Positions 26,685 through 35,377 of a stretch of DNA of 37,721 nucleotides are shown here, piece after piece. Both the position numbers and the translations under genes were made by a program. Under the pieces are notes generated by a model. It made no database searches. It had not been told where the DNA came from and was given only the letters and a program-made list of their open reading frames with translations. How positions within the stretch are numbered: the stretch's first letter is position 1; each line of letters begins with the position of its first letter. The stretch comes from Thermoanaerobaculia bacterium (GTDB lineage Bacteria; Acidobacteriota; Thermoanaerobaculia; Multivoradales; J023): assembly GCA_028066595.1 (NCBI GenBank), contig JALCBJ010000066.1:1-37721 (forward strand), given 5' to 3'.

Positions 26685-28526
26685 TCAGGTCGAAGGGGGC
26701 CGGGCCCAGGTCTCTTTCAGTCCCAAGCGATCGAGCATCTTGGTGAGACCGACTCGAGATAGGCCGAGCAGTCGAGCGGCTTTGGTGACATGGCCGCCTG
26801 TACGCACCATGGCCTCGCGAGCGAATCGCCTTTGTAGCGCCTCGATACGCGGCTTCAGGCGGAGATCGTCCTGAGACGCTAGCTGGCCATCCTCTGGGCG
26901 ATCGGCCACACTCCGGATCCGAAGCGACAGAGCGTCCAAGTCGACGATCCCGGACGTGGGTCGATCGGTGACGATTCGCCACATCTCCTGCTCGAGCTCC
27001 CGAACATTGCCCGGCCAGGGGTAGCTGCGCAAAGACTCCATCGCTCGGGTCGTGACACCGTGCAACGCCAGCTCCTCCTCTTGGCTGGCCCGCTCGAGAA
27101 TGCGGCGGACCAAGCGAGAGATGTCGTCGGGGCAGTCTCGCAGAGGTGGCACCCTGAGCAGACCACCGACGAATCGGAAGAAGAGATCGGGACGAAGCTT
27201 CTGCTTCGGCTCGACATCGGTCTCGGGATCAATATTGGTTGCGGCGACGATACGCACATCGACCGACCGTGGTGTGCCGCCGACCGGCTGGATTTCGTTC
27301 TGCTGCAGGGTTCGAAGCAGCTTGGCTTGCATGCTCGACGGCAACTCACCGATTTCGTCCAGGAACAGTGTGCCGCCTTCGGTCCGAGCGAAATAACCAG
27401 GTCGCGCGTCGATACCGGAGGCCGCGCCCTTTACGATGCCGAAGAGTTCCGACTCCAGGAGGTTCTCCGGAAGAGCGGCGCAGTTCACAGCGAGAAACGG
27501 TCCCTCGGAGCGCGTCGAGGACCGATGCACTGCGTGGGCAATCAACTCCTTGCCGACTCCGGTCTCGCCGACGATCAAGACCGGCCGCTGACTCTCGACC
27601 AGAGCGGACATCCGACGGTACAGCTCGAGCATGGGCGCAGAGCCGCCCCGGATGTATCCGTCGGGAAACTCCAGCGAGAACCCCTGGCGGTCCGAGACCG
27701 CTGGAGTCTCACCGTGGCGAACAGGGATCAACCGAGTCACAGTCCGCAGTAGTGCCAGGGATGGCGTCGGCCCGTCGGGAGAGCTCCAGGCCACTAGAGC
27801 GTAGAGCACGCCCGCAACCCGATATGCCGCGATCCAAGCGGCGCGATCCTCTCCCAACGTACCGGTCACCACAGCCGAAGCATCAGCCGCGGGCCGGGCC
27901 GAGTCGAGCAGGTAACGAACCTGCTGTGCTGTGGGGACCTCGCCTAGCTGGCCCCAAATCCCCAGAGCCAACGGCGTCGTACCCTGCCATTTCAGCCAGC
28001 AGGCACCGACGAGATCGAGAGACTCGCCCAACGCTGCCATGGCCTGTTCGGCATGGGTGAACGGCCACCCAGCCAGGATCCGTTCGAGTTGTTGGAGCTC
28101 GAGTGGATCTCGGTCGCTACCGGCCATCGACAGGATGAGAGTTTCGGTAGGCGAAGCCGTGGCCAGAGTACTGACCTTACCGGCCGGCGCTTCGAATCGG
28201 ATCGCCAGGTTCAGGCCGTCCGTAAGGCACTCGATGGTTAGATCCACCGTACCGAAACTCAAACGCATCCCCGCGCCGGCTGCTGCGCGCTGAACTCGCT
28301 CGCCTTCGACGAAGGTGCCGTTTTTGCTGCCCAGATCCTCCACGACCAGGCCGCCCTCGCGGGCAGTCAACTGCGCATGCCGCCGTGATACACCCGAAGC
28401 CCTCAGACGCAGATCACATTCCGGCGAGCTACCAACGAGGATCTGATGCGCCCCTCCTAGCTCGTAGAAGACTTCTTGGTCATCTATGAGTCCGGTCAAT
28501 CGGTATTCTGGCAGAGCGTCCGTCAA
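26685..28526 (-). CDS. FHA-domain AAA+ Fis-type regulator with degenerate sigma-54 loop
   Basis: Residue numbers here count from an upstream in-frame TTG at 28580. An FHA domain (about 40-110; SRRH at 65-68, GSKNGT at 84-89) reads phosphothreonine. A weakly conserved, GAF-like middle follows. The AAA+ domain has Walker A GETGVGKE (338-345) and Walker B LFLDEIGE (405-412). A Fis-type helix-turn-helix lies at about 597-620. Where sigma-54 activators have GAFTGA, this protein reads GAASGI (385-390), so it probably does not open sigma-54 polymerase in the usual way. The TTG at 28526 is chosen because CAGGAG lies five bases upstream and a promoter lies just before it. A kinase remnant nearby would have been its natural partner. 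Confidence 0.85.
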   Translation of the reverse strand: MTDALPEYRLTGLIDDQEVFYELGGAHQILVGSSPECDLRLRASGVSRRHAQLTAREGGLVVEDLGSKNGTFVEGERVQRAAAGAGMRLSFGTVDLTIECLTDGLNLAIRFEAPAGKVSTLATASPTETLILSMAGSDRDPLELQQLERILAGWPFTHAEQAMAALGESLDLVGACWLKWQGTTPLALGIWGQLGEVPTAQQVRYLLDSARPAADASAVVTGTLGEDRAAWIAAYRVAGVLYALVAWSSPDGPTPSLALLRTVTRLIPVRHGETPAVSDRQGFSLEFPDGYIRGGSAPMLELYRRMSALVESQRPVLIVGETGVGKELIAHAVHRSSTRSEGPFLAVNCAALPENLLESELFGIVKGAASGIDARPGYFARTEGGTLFLDEIGELPSSMQAKLLRTLQQNEIQPVGGTPRSVDVRIVAATNIDPETDVEPKQKLRPDLFFRFVGGLLRVPPLRDCPDDISRLVRRILERASQEEELALHGVTTRAMESLRSYPWPGNVRELEQEMWRIVTDRPTSGIVDLDALSLRIRSVADRPEDGQLASQDDLRLKPRIEALQRRFAREAMVRTGGHVTKAARLLGLSRVGLTKMLDRLGLKETWARPPST

Positions 28527-28551
28527 ATGATCTCCTGTCGGGGCGCGTTCG

Positions 28552-28580
28552 ATTGTGGCCACTGGTCGAACCGCGGTCAA
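28552..28580 (-). promoter_or_regulatory. Promoter of the FHA regulator gene
   Basis: TTGACC (28575-28580), a 17-base spacer and CACAAT (28552-28557) on the minus strand form a sigma-70-like promoter. Transcription would begin near 28545, ahead of the CAGGAG ribosome site and the TTG start at 28526. The terminator at 28602-28635 lies just upstream and insulates it. Confidence 0.5.
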
Positions 28581-28601
28581 GACGATGTGTGATCGAGAAC
28601 G

Positions 28602-28635
28602 AAAAAGGCCCGCTCCGAGGGATCTCGAAGCGGGC
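28602..28635 (-). terminator. Intrinsic terminator upstream of the FHA regulator
   Basis: On the minus strand GCCCGCTTCGAG and CTCGGAGCGGGC form a 12-base stem (one G-U pair) with a four-base loop, followed by CCTTTTTCG. It would end a transcript coming from 28,640-29,000 on the minus strand, although no clear gene is found there. Confidence 0.7.
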
Positions 28636-29132
28636 TATCAGGTGCCGAATTCGGATCTAGCTGCGCCTGGGGCAACTTCCCTCCCTCTGTCGCCGGAGGA
28701 GTTTCCCGCGACGTCGCGGGATCCGCTCCTGCTCCAGGCGGCTCGACCAGGAATCCCTCATCGAGGAGAACGCCATGGATCCAGGCCGGTTTGATCTGGA
28801 TCCCAGCCTCCTCTTCGACGGGAGCTGGCTCGCGAAGCGAACCTGAACTCGTCCTGTGGTTGAGCAAACCCCATGCCACCCTCCCGCGGCTCTCGCGATT
28901 GAGACGGTGCGGACAGAACTCGTTGTCTTCCAACGGAAGATCTCGCGTCTAAGCGCGGATCTGAAGCGATCCAAAGCGACATGAGCCAGCTATGACGTAA
29001 CTCGGGTGCCTTTTCGCAAACCGGGTAACATCACAGCCGGAGTCGCGGCCCGAGGGACCGTGCCGAAGGGCTACGTTGGCCGTGATGGCGGAGGGCTCTC
29101 GAAGCGAATCGGGAGCAAGAAAGTAGCGGTGT
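28636..29132. other. Structured region without a clear gene
   Basis: About 500 bases hold no protein I can defend. A perfect 18-base palindrome, TCCCGCGACGTCGCGGGA, lies at 28702-28719. On the minus strand a 38-codon frame (28758-28874) has GGGAGGG four bases before its ATG, but its composition is Arg/Ser-rich and unconvincing. A 118-codon minus-strand frame from TTG 28933 runs through the terminator into the FHA promoter, so it is unlikely to be a gene. A noncoding RNA ending at the terminator is possible. Confidence 0.35.
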
Positions 29133-29454
29133 ATGGGGATAGATTCGGACCTTCGAGTGCTCCGCCAAGGAGCCAGCACGGCGACGACCACCATCGAACC
29201 CCAAGGTCGCGAACGAAAGAAGCGGGGTCCGGCTGCTTCGGCCTTTCTTCGCGGCGAGGTCATCGCCGGGCGATTCGAAGTCCTACGCTCCCTGGGACAA
29301 GGCGGGATGGGGCAGGTCTTCGCGGCGGCCGATCTCGAGTTGGGGGGACGCTGGCATTGAACGTGGTCCGACCTATCTCGCGATTCGGCCAGACGTCGTA
29401 GCGCGGCTGCGACAGGAAGTGGCCCTCGCCCGTATGGTCACCCATCCCGATCGC
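29133..29454 (+). pseudogene. Remnant of a Ser/Thr protein kinase (N-terminal lobe)
   Basis: The first frame (29133-29360) encodes an N-terminal tail and RFEVLRSLGQGGMGQVF, the glycine-rich loop of PknB-type kinases. After AADLELGGR the likeness continues in a second frame (LALNVVRP, near 29351-29374) and then a third (YLAIRPDVVARLRQEVALAR then MVTHP, 29374-29449). Two single-base losses explain this. The lysine of the usual VALK motif is an asparagine. The homology stops at HP, just where the convergent ABC exporter gene ends, and the rest of the kinase is missing. The gene is dead as read. An intact version would suit the FHA regulator nearby. Confidence 0.8.
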
Positions 29455-31221
29455 CTACTCCTTCGCCAGGAACTGCCGTTCCACGAGCCGGGCGTAGTAC
29501 GAGTGCGAGCTCAGCAGCTCTTCGTGGGTTCCGACTCCGGTGACCTCACCGCTTTCGAGTACGTAGATTCGGTCCGCGTGCTGGACCGTCGACAAGCGGT
29601 GGGCGACCACGATGTTGGTGCGACCCTCCATGACAGTGTCGAGGGCTTTCTGCACGCGAGCTTCGGTCTCGCTGTCTAGGGACGAGGTGGCCTCGTCGAG
29701 CATGAGGACGGCCGGGTTGCGTAGCAGCACCCGAGCGATGGCGATCCGTTGCCGCTGGCCGCCGGAAACGTTGGAGCCGACCTCGCTGATCAGCGTTTGC
29801 AGTCCATCGGGCAGTGCTTCGACGAAGTCGGCGAGCTCCGCCGCCCGCACCGCGCTCATCACGGCACCTTCGTCTGCGTCGTCGTCCATGCCGTAGCAGA
29901 GATTGTCCCTCAGCGTACCCCGCAGCACCGGCGCGGATTGCGAGACGAAGCCGAGGAGGGAGCGCCAGCGGCCCAACGCCAGATCGCGGATCGGCACGTC
30001 TCCGTAACGAATCTGACCATCCGTGGGCTCGTAGAAGCGTTCCAGCAGAGCCAGCACGGTGCTCTTACCGCTGCCGCTGGCGCCGACGATGGCGGTGGTC
30101 GACCCGGCCTCGAAGGTCATGCCGACGCCGTGAAGGACCGGCTCTCTGTCGACGCTATACGCGAACGTGACGTCATCGAAATGGATGGATTGGCCTGGCG
30201 ACATCGCGACCAGTCCTTGGGTCAGATCCTCCTCGTCCAGATCGAGGATCTCTCGAATGCGCTCCGTGGCGCCCTTCGCGGTTTGATAGGCACTGAAGAA
30301 GGCCGAGAGTTGAACCAGTGGCGTGACGACGTTGAAGATGTAGAGGATGAACGCGGTCAAGGTTCCGACACTCAGGTCCCCGCGCGCCACACGGATGCCG
30401 CCGTAACCCAGGATCGCGATGAGCGCCAGGGTGATCGACAGGCCCATGATCGGTTCCAACGCGACCTGAATGCGAGCTGCACGAAGACCAACGTCTCGCA
30501 GCCCCTCGATCTCGTGCCTACCGCGTCCGATCTCGCGCTCCTCCGCCGAATAGGCCTTGATCAGGCGTACCTCGGACAGTACTTGGGTTAGCAAGCTGGA
30601 GAAGGACGCAAGCTTGTCCTGCTGATCCCGCCCGATTGATTCCAGTTTCAGGAGAACCGGCAGCGAGAAGACGAAAGCAGCGACGATCATGCTTACGAGC
30701 ACGAGAGTCAGCTGAACATCGAGGAACCAGAGAACGACCGCGGAACCGACCAGGAGCAGAACACCGGAGACAAAGTTGGCGACCTGTGTGGCGATGAGGT
30801 CGGAGACGCTGTCGGAGTCGCTGGTGACCCGGCTGACAAGCTCGCCAGTGGTTCGCTGGTCGTAGAAAGTCATTTTCTGCCGCAGAACGCGCGATAGCAG
30901 TCGACTCTGGAGCTTCGCCGTCAACCGGAGGCCGACCTTCGAGAGGAGAAAGCGGGCAAGCGCACCCACGATCGATGCCGCCACCAGCACGGCGGCCAGC
31001 AGCCAGACGGTCGCTGCTCGGAACGCCTCGGCACCGAGCTGGTCCACCAGGTCGCGGGTAAGGATCGGAAACCAGAGCGATCCACCGATTTCGAGCAACG
31101 CCAGAAACAACGCAAACGCCAGCAGCGCAGCGGGCGGTTCGCCGATCCGAATGAGACGCCAGAGGCTTCGGAACGAAGCCTCTGTGCCGGTACCTGCTGA
31201 TTTTTGTTCCGAACGAAGCAT
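29455..31221 (-). CDS. ABC exporter, fused membrane and ATPase domains (MsbA/BmrA-like)
   Basis: The 588-residue product is a half-size type IV exporter that works as a dimer. Six membrane helices span about residues 30-310. The nucleotide domain has Walker A GASGSGKST (380-388), signature VSGGQ (485-489), Walker B with E510 (VLMLDEATSSLD) and the switch histidine in VVAHRLST. Length is normal. Such exporters carry lipids, drugs or peptides; the sequence does not tell which. Its stop lies at the break point of the kinase remnant. It is transcribed away from the cytochrome gene, and the palindrome at 31309-31322 lies between the two starts. Confidence 0.92.
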   Translation of the reverse strand: MLRSEQKSAGTGTEASFRSLWRLIRIGEPPAALLAFALFLALLEIGGSLWFPILTRDLVDQLGAEAFRAATVWLLAAVLVAASIVGALARFLLSKVGLRLTAKLQSRLLSRVLRQKMTFYDQRTTGELVSRVTSDSDSVSDLIATQVANFVSGVLLLVGSAVVLWFLDVQLTLVLVSMIVAAFVFSLPVLLKLESIGRDQQDKLASFSSLLTQVLSEVRLIKAYSAEEREIGRGRHEIEGLRDVGLRAARIQVALEPIMGLSITLALIAILGYGGIRVARGDLSVGTLTAFILYIFNVVTPLVQLSAFFSAYQTAKGATERIREILDLDEEDLTQGLVAMSPGQSIHFDDVTFAYSVDREPVLHGVGMTFEAGSTTAIVGASGSGKSTVLALLERFYEPTDGQIRYGDVPIRDLALGRWRSLLGFVSQSAPVLRGTLRDNLCYGMDDDADEGAVMSAVRAAELADFVEALPDGLQTLISEVGSNVSGGQRQRIAIARVLLRNPAVLMLDEATSSLDSETEARVQKALDTVMEGRTNIVVAHRLSTVQHADRIYVLESGEVTGVGTHEELLSSHSYYARLVERQFLAKE

Positions 31222-31308
31222 GCGGCGACCCTATTCGATTCGTCCTCGTCGATGCCCTGGCTGCAACACCGATCCCAGAGCCGACGAGCGTCTTACGTGC
31301 GAAGGCCT

Positions 31309-31322
31309 ATGACAGTTGTCAT
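31309..31322. promoter_or_regulatory. Crp/Fnr-type palindrome before the cytochrome gene
   Basis: ATGAC-AGTT-GTCAT is a perfect inverted repeat around four bases; with its flanks it extends to TATGACA-GT-TGTCATA. It lies 77 bases before the cytochrome start. The same half-sites recur at 37447-37460 before the radical SAM gene. The layout fits a dimeric Crp/Fnr regulator, and one is encoded at 35378. Confidence 0.65.
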
Positions 31323-31398
31323 AGATCCTCTGACCAGATCGGGGAAGACTGGCTGGAGCTGATCTGAAGGGCCGAACGGCTCTTCGTGGAGGTCTTGT

Positions 31399-33537
31399 AT
31401 GCGTGAGGAGGAGAGCGAGATCCGCAACCTGTGTCGCAAGCCACCGGGAGCCAAGGAGCTGGCGCAAGCGGGCTGGAGGTCGGCCCTGGCGGCATGTGTC
31501 GCTTCGTTCCTCCTATTCGCCGGGCTCTCGGGTGTGTGGATCTGGCTCGCTCCGTTCTCTGTGGCCTCGCAGCTGATTCTCCTCGCCCACGTCGTGCTGG
31601 GGTTCTCGGCCATCGTCCCCTGTGGGATCTACCTGTGGCGACACGTAGGAGTCTGGTGTCGTCAAAGGCTTACGGCGGCGATGTTCTTCGGTTGGGCTTC
31701 GCTGAGCCTGGGTGTGTTGGCCGTGGCATCGGGCCTGGTGACTGCATGGCAGGCAGCGTTCGGTTTGCGAGTGGGTGATCTGCGGGACTGGCTTCACCTC
31801 GTCACCGGGCTGACGGTTTTAGGCCTGGTATCCATGCATCTGGTGGCTGCGTGGCTACGACGGCGTCTGGCGGCGAGATGCGACCAGGAGCTGGCAGCAG
31901 CGATGTCCCGGTTTGGCCGTCGGCTGGCGCTGTACTCCGCGCTCGTCGTTACGGCCATCGCGCTGGCGGTCGCTGTCTGGCCGCGGGCCGAGTACCGAAT
32001 GCCTGTACCAGCGGACTATTCCCTGCCCGCCTACTCCCAGCAGTTCGACGAGTACAGAGGCAACCCGTTCGCACCCACCTTCGCCCGCACGGACGACCTG
32101 CAGCTCGTTCGCTCGGAGCTGCTGGCTGGCTCCCGCGGCTGTGGTAGCGCGGGCTGCCACGCCGAGATCACCCGAGAGTGGCTGCCCAGCGCGCACCGCT
32201 TCTCGGCCATGAACGCGCCGTTCCAGGCGGTGCAGAAGAGCTTCGCGGAAGACCGCGAGCCGGCGGAGACACGGTACTGCGCCGGGTGTCACGACCCGAT
32301 TTCACTATTTGCTGGCGCCAAGGACATGCGACACGAAAGCCTGTCGGCGCCCGGCATGGATGAAGGCGTCTCCTGCGTCGCCTGCCACGCCGTCTCCGAG
32401 GTGGATCAGCGCGGCAACGCCGACTACGTGCTGACACCTCCGAAAAGATATCTCGGTGAATCAGGAGTACCTTCGACCGGTATGACCACCGAGCAAGCGG
32501 CTGGCAAGTTCATCTCGGACTTCCTGATCCGCGCGTACCCCCGGCAGCATCTCGCGGACTACGACCGCAACCTATTGCGCAGCCCCGAGTTCTGCGCGGC
32601 ATGCCACAAGCAGTTCATTCCCGAGGCGCTCAATCGTTTCGGCATGGTGGAGGGGCAGAATCAATACGACGAGTGGAAGAACGGGCATTGGCATAGCGAC
32701 GATCCAGCGCTGGATCTGTCATGCCGCGATTGTCATATGCGTTTGGTCTCGGACTCGACTGATCCGGGTCGGGGAGAAGGAGGCGATCACCGGCGGCGAC
32801 AGGACGATGGCGCGCACCGCCATCATGGTTTCCTCGCGACCAACTTCTTCATTCCTCAGGCCATGGAACTCGAAGGATGGCAGCAGCATGTGGCCTTGAC
32901 GGAGGAGTGGATTCGAGACGAGACGGTTTTACCGGAGATTGGTCATCTCTTGCCGGAAGGTCCGGTGGCGTCCCTCACTCTCACCCATCCCCCGACCGCT
33001 GTGCCTGGTTCGGAAGTGGCCGTGCGAGCGGTGATTCAGAACCGCAAGGCCGGCCACAACTTCGTGACGGGGCCGCTGGACTTTGTGCGGTCCTGGATTC
33101 ATCTTCGTGCCTTCGACGGCCGAGGTGAGCTTCTGGCCGAGTGGGGAGCCATCGATCCAGAGACTCGGCGAATCCTCGATGTGTCGGGTCGGGAGCACGA
33201 AATCGGCAACCCCAGGGATCAGGGCACTCTGGTACTGGAGGCTCTACCGGTGGACGGCGAAGGGCGGGAGCTTCGGGAACATCAACTGTGGCGGAAGGCA
33301 GGTGGCATGGGCAAGCGGGTGATCTTCCCGAACTACTCCGACACCCACCTCTTCCGGCTACAGATTCCGCAGGACACGTTGGGGCCCGTGCGCATCGAGG
33401 CCGCTCTGCAGTACCGCCGGTATCGCCAGGAGTTCCTCGATCTGGTGGTGCCCGACATGGAATCGGAGAGCGGTGTCTACCAGCCCACCGTGACGCAGGC
33501 CTCCGCTCGAGCGGTGATCGCTTTGGACGGCCCGTGA
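31399..33537 (+). CDS. Membrane b-type/multiheme c-type cytochrome fusion
   Basis: The 712-residue product has about five membrane helices in residues 27-194. Histidines H64, H82, H133 and H147 in these helices could hold two b hemes; H133 and H147 have the spacing of cytochrome b helices. A periplasmic part follows with five c-type heme sites: C248-x4-C253-H254, C294AGCH, C326VACH, C399AACH and C442RDCH. It resembles the cytochrome c554-like multiheme group. A beta-rich region of about 220 residues ends the protein. It may take electrons from quinol and pass them to a periplasmic acceptor, or the reverse; the substrate is unknown. GGAGG lies five bases before the ATG. It overlaps the next gene by four bases. 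Confidence 0.8.
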   Translation: MREEESEIRNLCRKPPGAKELAQAGWRSALAACVASFLLFAGLSGVWIWLAPFSVASQLILLAHVVLGFSAIVPCGIYLWRHVGVWCRQRLTAAMFFGWASLSLGVLAVASGLVTAWQAAFGLRVGDLRDWLHLVTGLTVLGLVSMHLVAAWLRRRLAARCDQELAAAMSRFGRRLALYSALVVTAIALAVAVWPRAEYRMPVPADYSLPAYSQQFDEYRGNPFAPTFARTDDLQLVRSELLAGSRGCGSAGCHAEITREWLPSAHRFSAMNAPFQAVQKSFAEDREPAETRYCAGCHDPISLFAGAKDMRHESLSAPGMDEGVSCVACHAVSEVDQRGNADYVLTPPKRYLGESGVPSTGMTTEQAAGKFISDFLIRAYPRQHLADYDRNLLRSPEFCAACHKQFIPEALNRFGMVEGQNQYDEWKNGHWHSDDPALDLSCRDCHMRLVSDSTDPGRGEGGDHRRRQDDGAHRHHGFLATNFFIPQAMELEGWQQHVALTEEWIRDETVLPEIGHLLPEGPVASLTLTHPPTAVPGSEVAVRAVIQNRKAGHNFVTGPLDFVRSWIHLRAFDGRGELLAEWGAIDPETRRILDVSGREHEIGNPRDQGTLVLEALPVDGEGRELREHQLWRKAGGMGKRVIFPNYSDTHLFRLQIPQDTLGPVRIEAALQYRRYRQEFLDLVVPDMESESGVYQPTVTQASARAVIALDGP

Positions 33538-35045
33538 CTCGAAGCCGCCGCGGCAATCGGAGAGTTCGGCGTTTGATCGCTGCGGTCTTGGGGACCCTGG
33601 CCGGCACTGTGTTCCTCGCGGTGGCCGGATTCTGGGTAGATCGCAGCCAAGACACCGATCTGGCCGACCCCTCCGCGGGTCTGACGTCGCGCTTCGAGCA
33701 TTCCTTGCCCGCCAACGCACCACGGATCGTGTTTCGGGACGTTGCCGAGAACTGGGGTGTGATCGGCGACCATGGACCCGGACCGCGTCGTCGACTCCTG
33801 ACGGAAGATACCGGCTCGGGTGTCGCTGTGGCGGATCTGGACGGAGACGATGATCTGGACCTCTTCTTTCCCAGCTTCGGCACTGGCTCCGACGGGGGCG
33901 CTAACCTGTACTACCGCAACGACGGTGGCAGGTTCTCGGAGGTGGCGGCGGCGATGGGCGTCGCGGACCCCTCTGGGTTCGCCATGGGTGCCACGACCGC
34001 CGATTTCGATGCCGACGGCGATCTCGATCTCTACGTGACCCAAGTCGGAGCGAATCGGCTCTACCGCAATCGCGGCGACGGTAGCTTCGAGGACGTCGCG
34101 GAGCTTCTGGGTGTCGCCGGAGACCTCTGGTCGGTGGGCGCAGCCTGGGGCGACTTCGATCGTGACGGTCGCCTCGACCTCTACGTTGCCAACTACGTCC
34201 GTTTCGACGTCGAGGCGACCCCGGCGGTCGCCGACTCGGAAGCCGGCGATCCGAGCTGGCAAGGAGTGCCCTATACCCTCAATCCCAATGCGTTCGATCC
34301 CTGTCCCAATCAGCTCTACCGGCAGAGGCGTGACGGGACCTTCGAAGAGATCGCGCTACCGACCGGTGCGTCGGATCCCGCCGGACGCAGCCTCGGCGCC
34401 ACCGCGGTCGACCTCGATGGCGATGGGTGGCTCGATCTATATGTCGCTAACGACGTCAGCCCGAATGCGTTGTTGCACAACGTCGGCGATTCCGACGGTC
34501 TCCTCTTCGAAGATTGGAGCGCGCGCACCGGAACCGCCGATCCCCGCGGCTCCATGGGTATCTCCGTAGCCGACCTGGGGCATCCTGCGGACGGCGGCGA
34601 CTTGGCCAAGCCGGATGGACTCCCCGATCTGTTCGTCAGCCATTGGGTGGCGCAAGAGAACGCCCTGTACCAGGCGACGAGGCTGTCGGTGGCTGGTGGC
34701 GAGCGCCTGGAGTACCGCGATCGGGTGCGGCCGCTCCGCCTGGCCGAGGTCTCGACCGACCGGGTCGGGTGGGGCACGGCCTTTGTCGACTTCGATCTCG
34801 ACGGTCGGCTGGATCTGGCCGTGGCCAATGGCAGCACCTTGGAGGAACCAGGTGATGGGACCTCCGGGCTGATCGCCCAGCGCTCTTTTCTGTTCTGGAA
34901 CGACGGGTCTCGCTTTCACGATCTGGCCGAAGCGGCCGGCGAGGCCTTTCGCCGGCCTAGGGTGGCGAGGGGCTTGGCGATGGCGGATGTCGACCGGGAC
35001 GGCGATCCCGACTTGATCCTGACGGTAACCGTGGTCGACCGGTGA
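33534..35045 (+). CDS. FG-GAP/VCBS repeat protein (CRTAC1-like), main part
   Basis: This frame encodes 503 residues. A short basic N-terminus and one hydrophobic segment (about 13-34) act as signal or anchor. Calcium-binding FG-GAP repeats follow: DLDGDDDLDLFF, DFDADGDLDLYV, DFDRDGRLDLYV, DLDGDGWLDLYV, DFDLDGRLDLAV and DVDRDGDPDLIL. They should form an extracytoplasmic beta-propeller. The GTG at 33534 overlaps the cytochrome stop (GTGA), so the two are coupled and probably work together. The frame ends with TVTVVDR just where the UnbV domain should begin; that domain continues in the next frame. A base missing near 35026 would explain it. Confidence 0.82.
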   Translation: MTRSRRGNRRVRRLIAAVLGTLAGTVFLAVAGFWVDRSQDTDLADPSAGLTSRFEHSLPANAPRIVFRDVAENWGVIGDHGPGPRRRLLTEDTGSGVAVADLDGDDDLDLFFPSFGTGSDGGANLYYRNDGGRFSEVAAAMGVADPSGFAMGATTADFDADGDLDLYVTQVGANRLYRNRGDGSFEDVAELLGVAGDLWSVGAAWGDFDRDGRLDLYVANYVRFDVEATPAVADSEAGDPSWQGVPYTLNPNAFDPCPNQLYRQRRDGTFEEIALPTGASDPAGRSLGATAVDLDGDGWLDLYVANDVSPNALLHNVGDSDGLLFEDWSARTGTADPRGSMGISVADLGHPADGGDLAKPDGLPDLFVSHWVAQENALYQATRLSVAGGERLEYRDRVRPLRLAEVSTDRVGWGTAFVDFDLDGRLDLAVANGSTLEEPGDGTSGLIAQRSFLFWNDGSRFHDLAEAAGEAFRRPRVARGLAMADVDRDGDPDLILTVTVVDR

Positions 35046-35347
35046 TCCTACGCAACGAACAGGTCACGGGACACCACTGGATCACCTTGGAGCTCGGCGG
35101 CACGCCGGCGCGACGTCACGGCGCCCGTGTAGAAGTGGATACTGCCGGCGGTCGTCGCCAGATCCGTTGGTGGGGTGCCGACGCCTCGTTCGCTTCGCAA
35201 CATGCTCCGGAGATGATCTTCGGTCTGGGAGACGAGGATCGGCCCGTCGACGTAACTGTGTCGTGGATGGGCGGCTCGTCGAGCCATCATCCGGGCTTGG
35301 CGGTGGATCGCCGACATCGTCTGGAACCGGCCGAACCCTCCGATTGA
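35042..35347 (+). CDS. ASPIC/UnbV domain, split from the FG-GAP protein
   Basis: These 101 residues match the ASPIC/UnbV domain that normally ends CRTAC1-like FG-GAP proteins: ILRNE, HHWITLELGG, HGARVEVDTAGGRRQIRW, FASQ and FGLGDED are all in place. In this frame the codons just upstream read NRGRPVILRNE, the usual joint after the last repeat. So the gene was, or still is, one unit of about 600 residues, broken by a single-base loss near 35026 or by a sequencing error. As read, GTG at 35042 overlaps the previous stop and could allow restart. It lacks its own signal peptide. Confidence 0.7.
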   Translation: MILRNEQVTGHHWITLELGGTPARRHGARVEVDTAGGRRQIRWWGADASFASQHAPEMIFGLGDEDRPVDVTVSWMGGSSSHHPGLAVDRRHRLEPAEPSD

Positions 35348-35370
35348 CCCGGTGCGGCCAGACCTATACT
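35344..35370 (+). promoter_or_regulatory. Possible promoter of the Crp/Fnr gene
   Basis: TTGACC (35344-35349) and TATACT (35365-35370) match the sigma-70 consensus in five of six positions each, though the spacer is only 15 bases. The ATG at 35378 lies seven bases after the -10, and no ribosome site precedes it. The message would then be leaderless or nearly so. Confidence 0.4.
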
Positions 35371-35377
35371 TGACTCG

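Noticed and set aside
28577..28933. Minus-strand frame of 118 codons upstream of the FHA regulator
   Set aside because: It has only a TTG start without a ribosome site, and it runs through a strong terminator into the FHA promoter. Its composition is not impossible for a protein, so the rejection is moderate.
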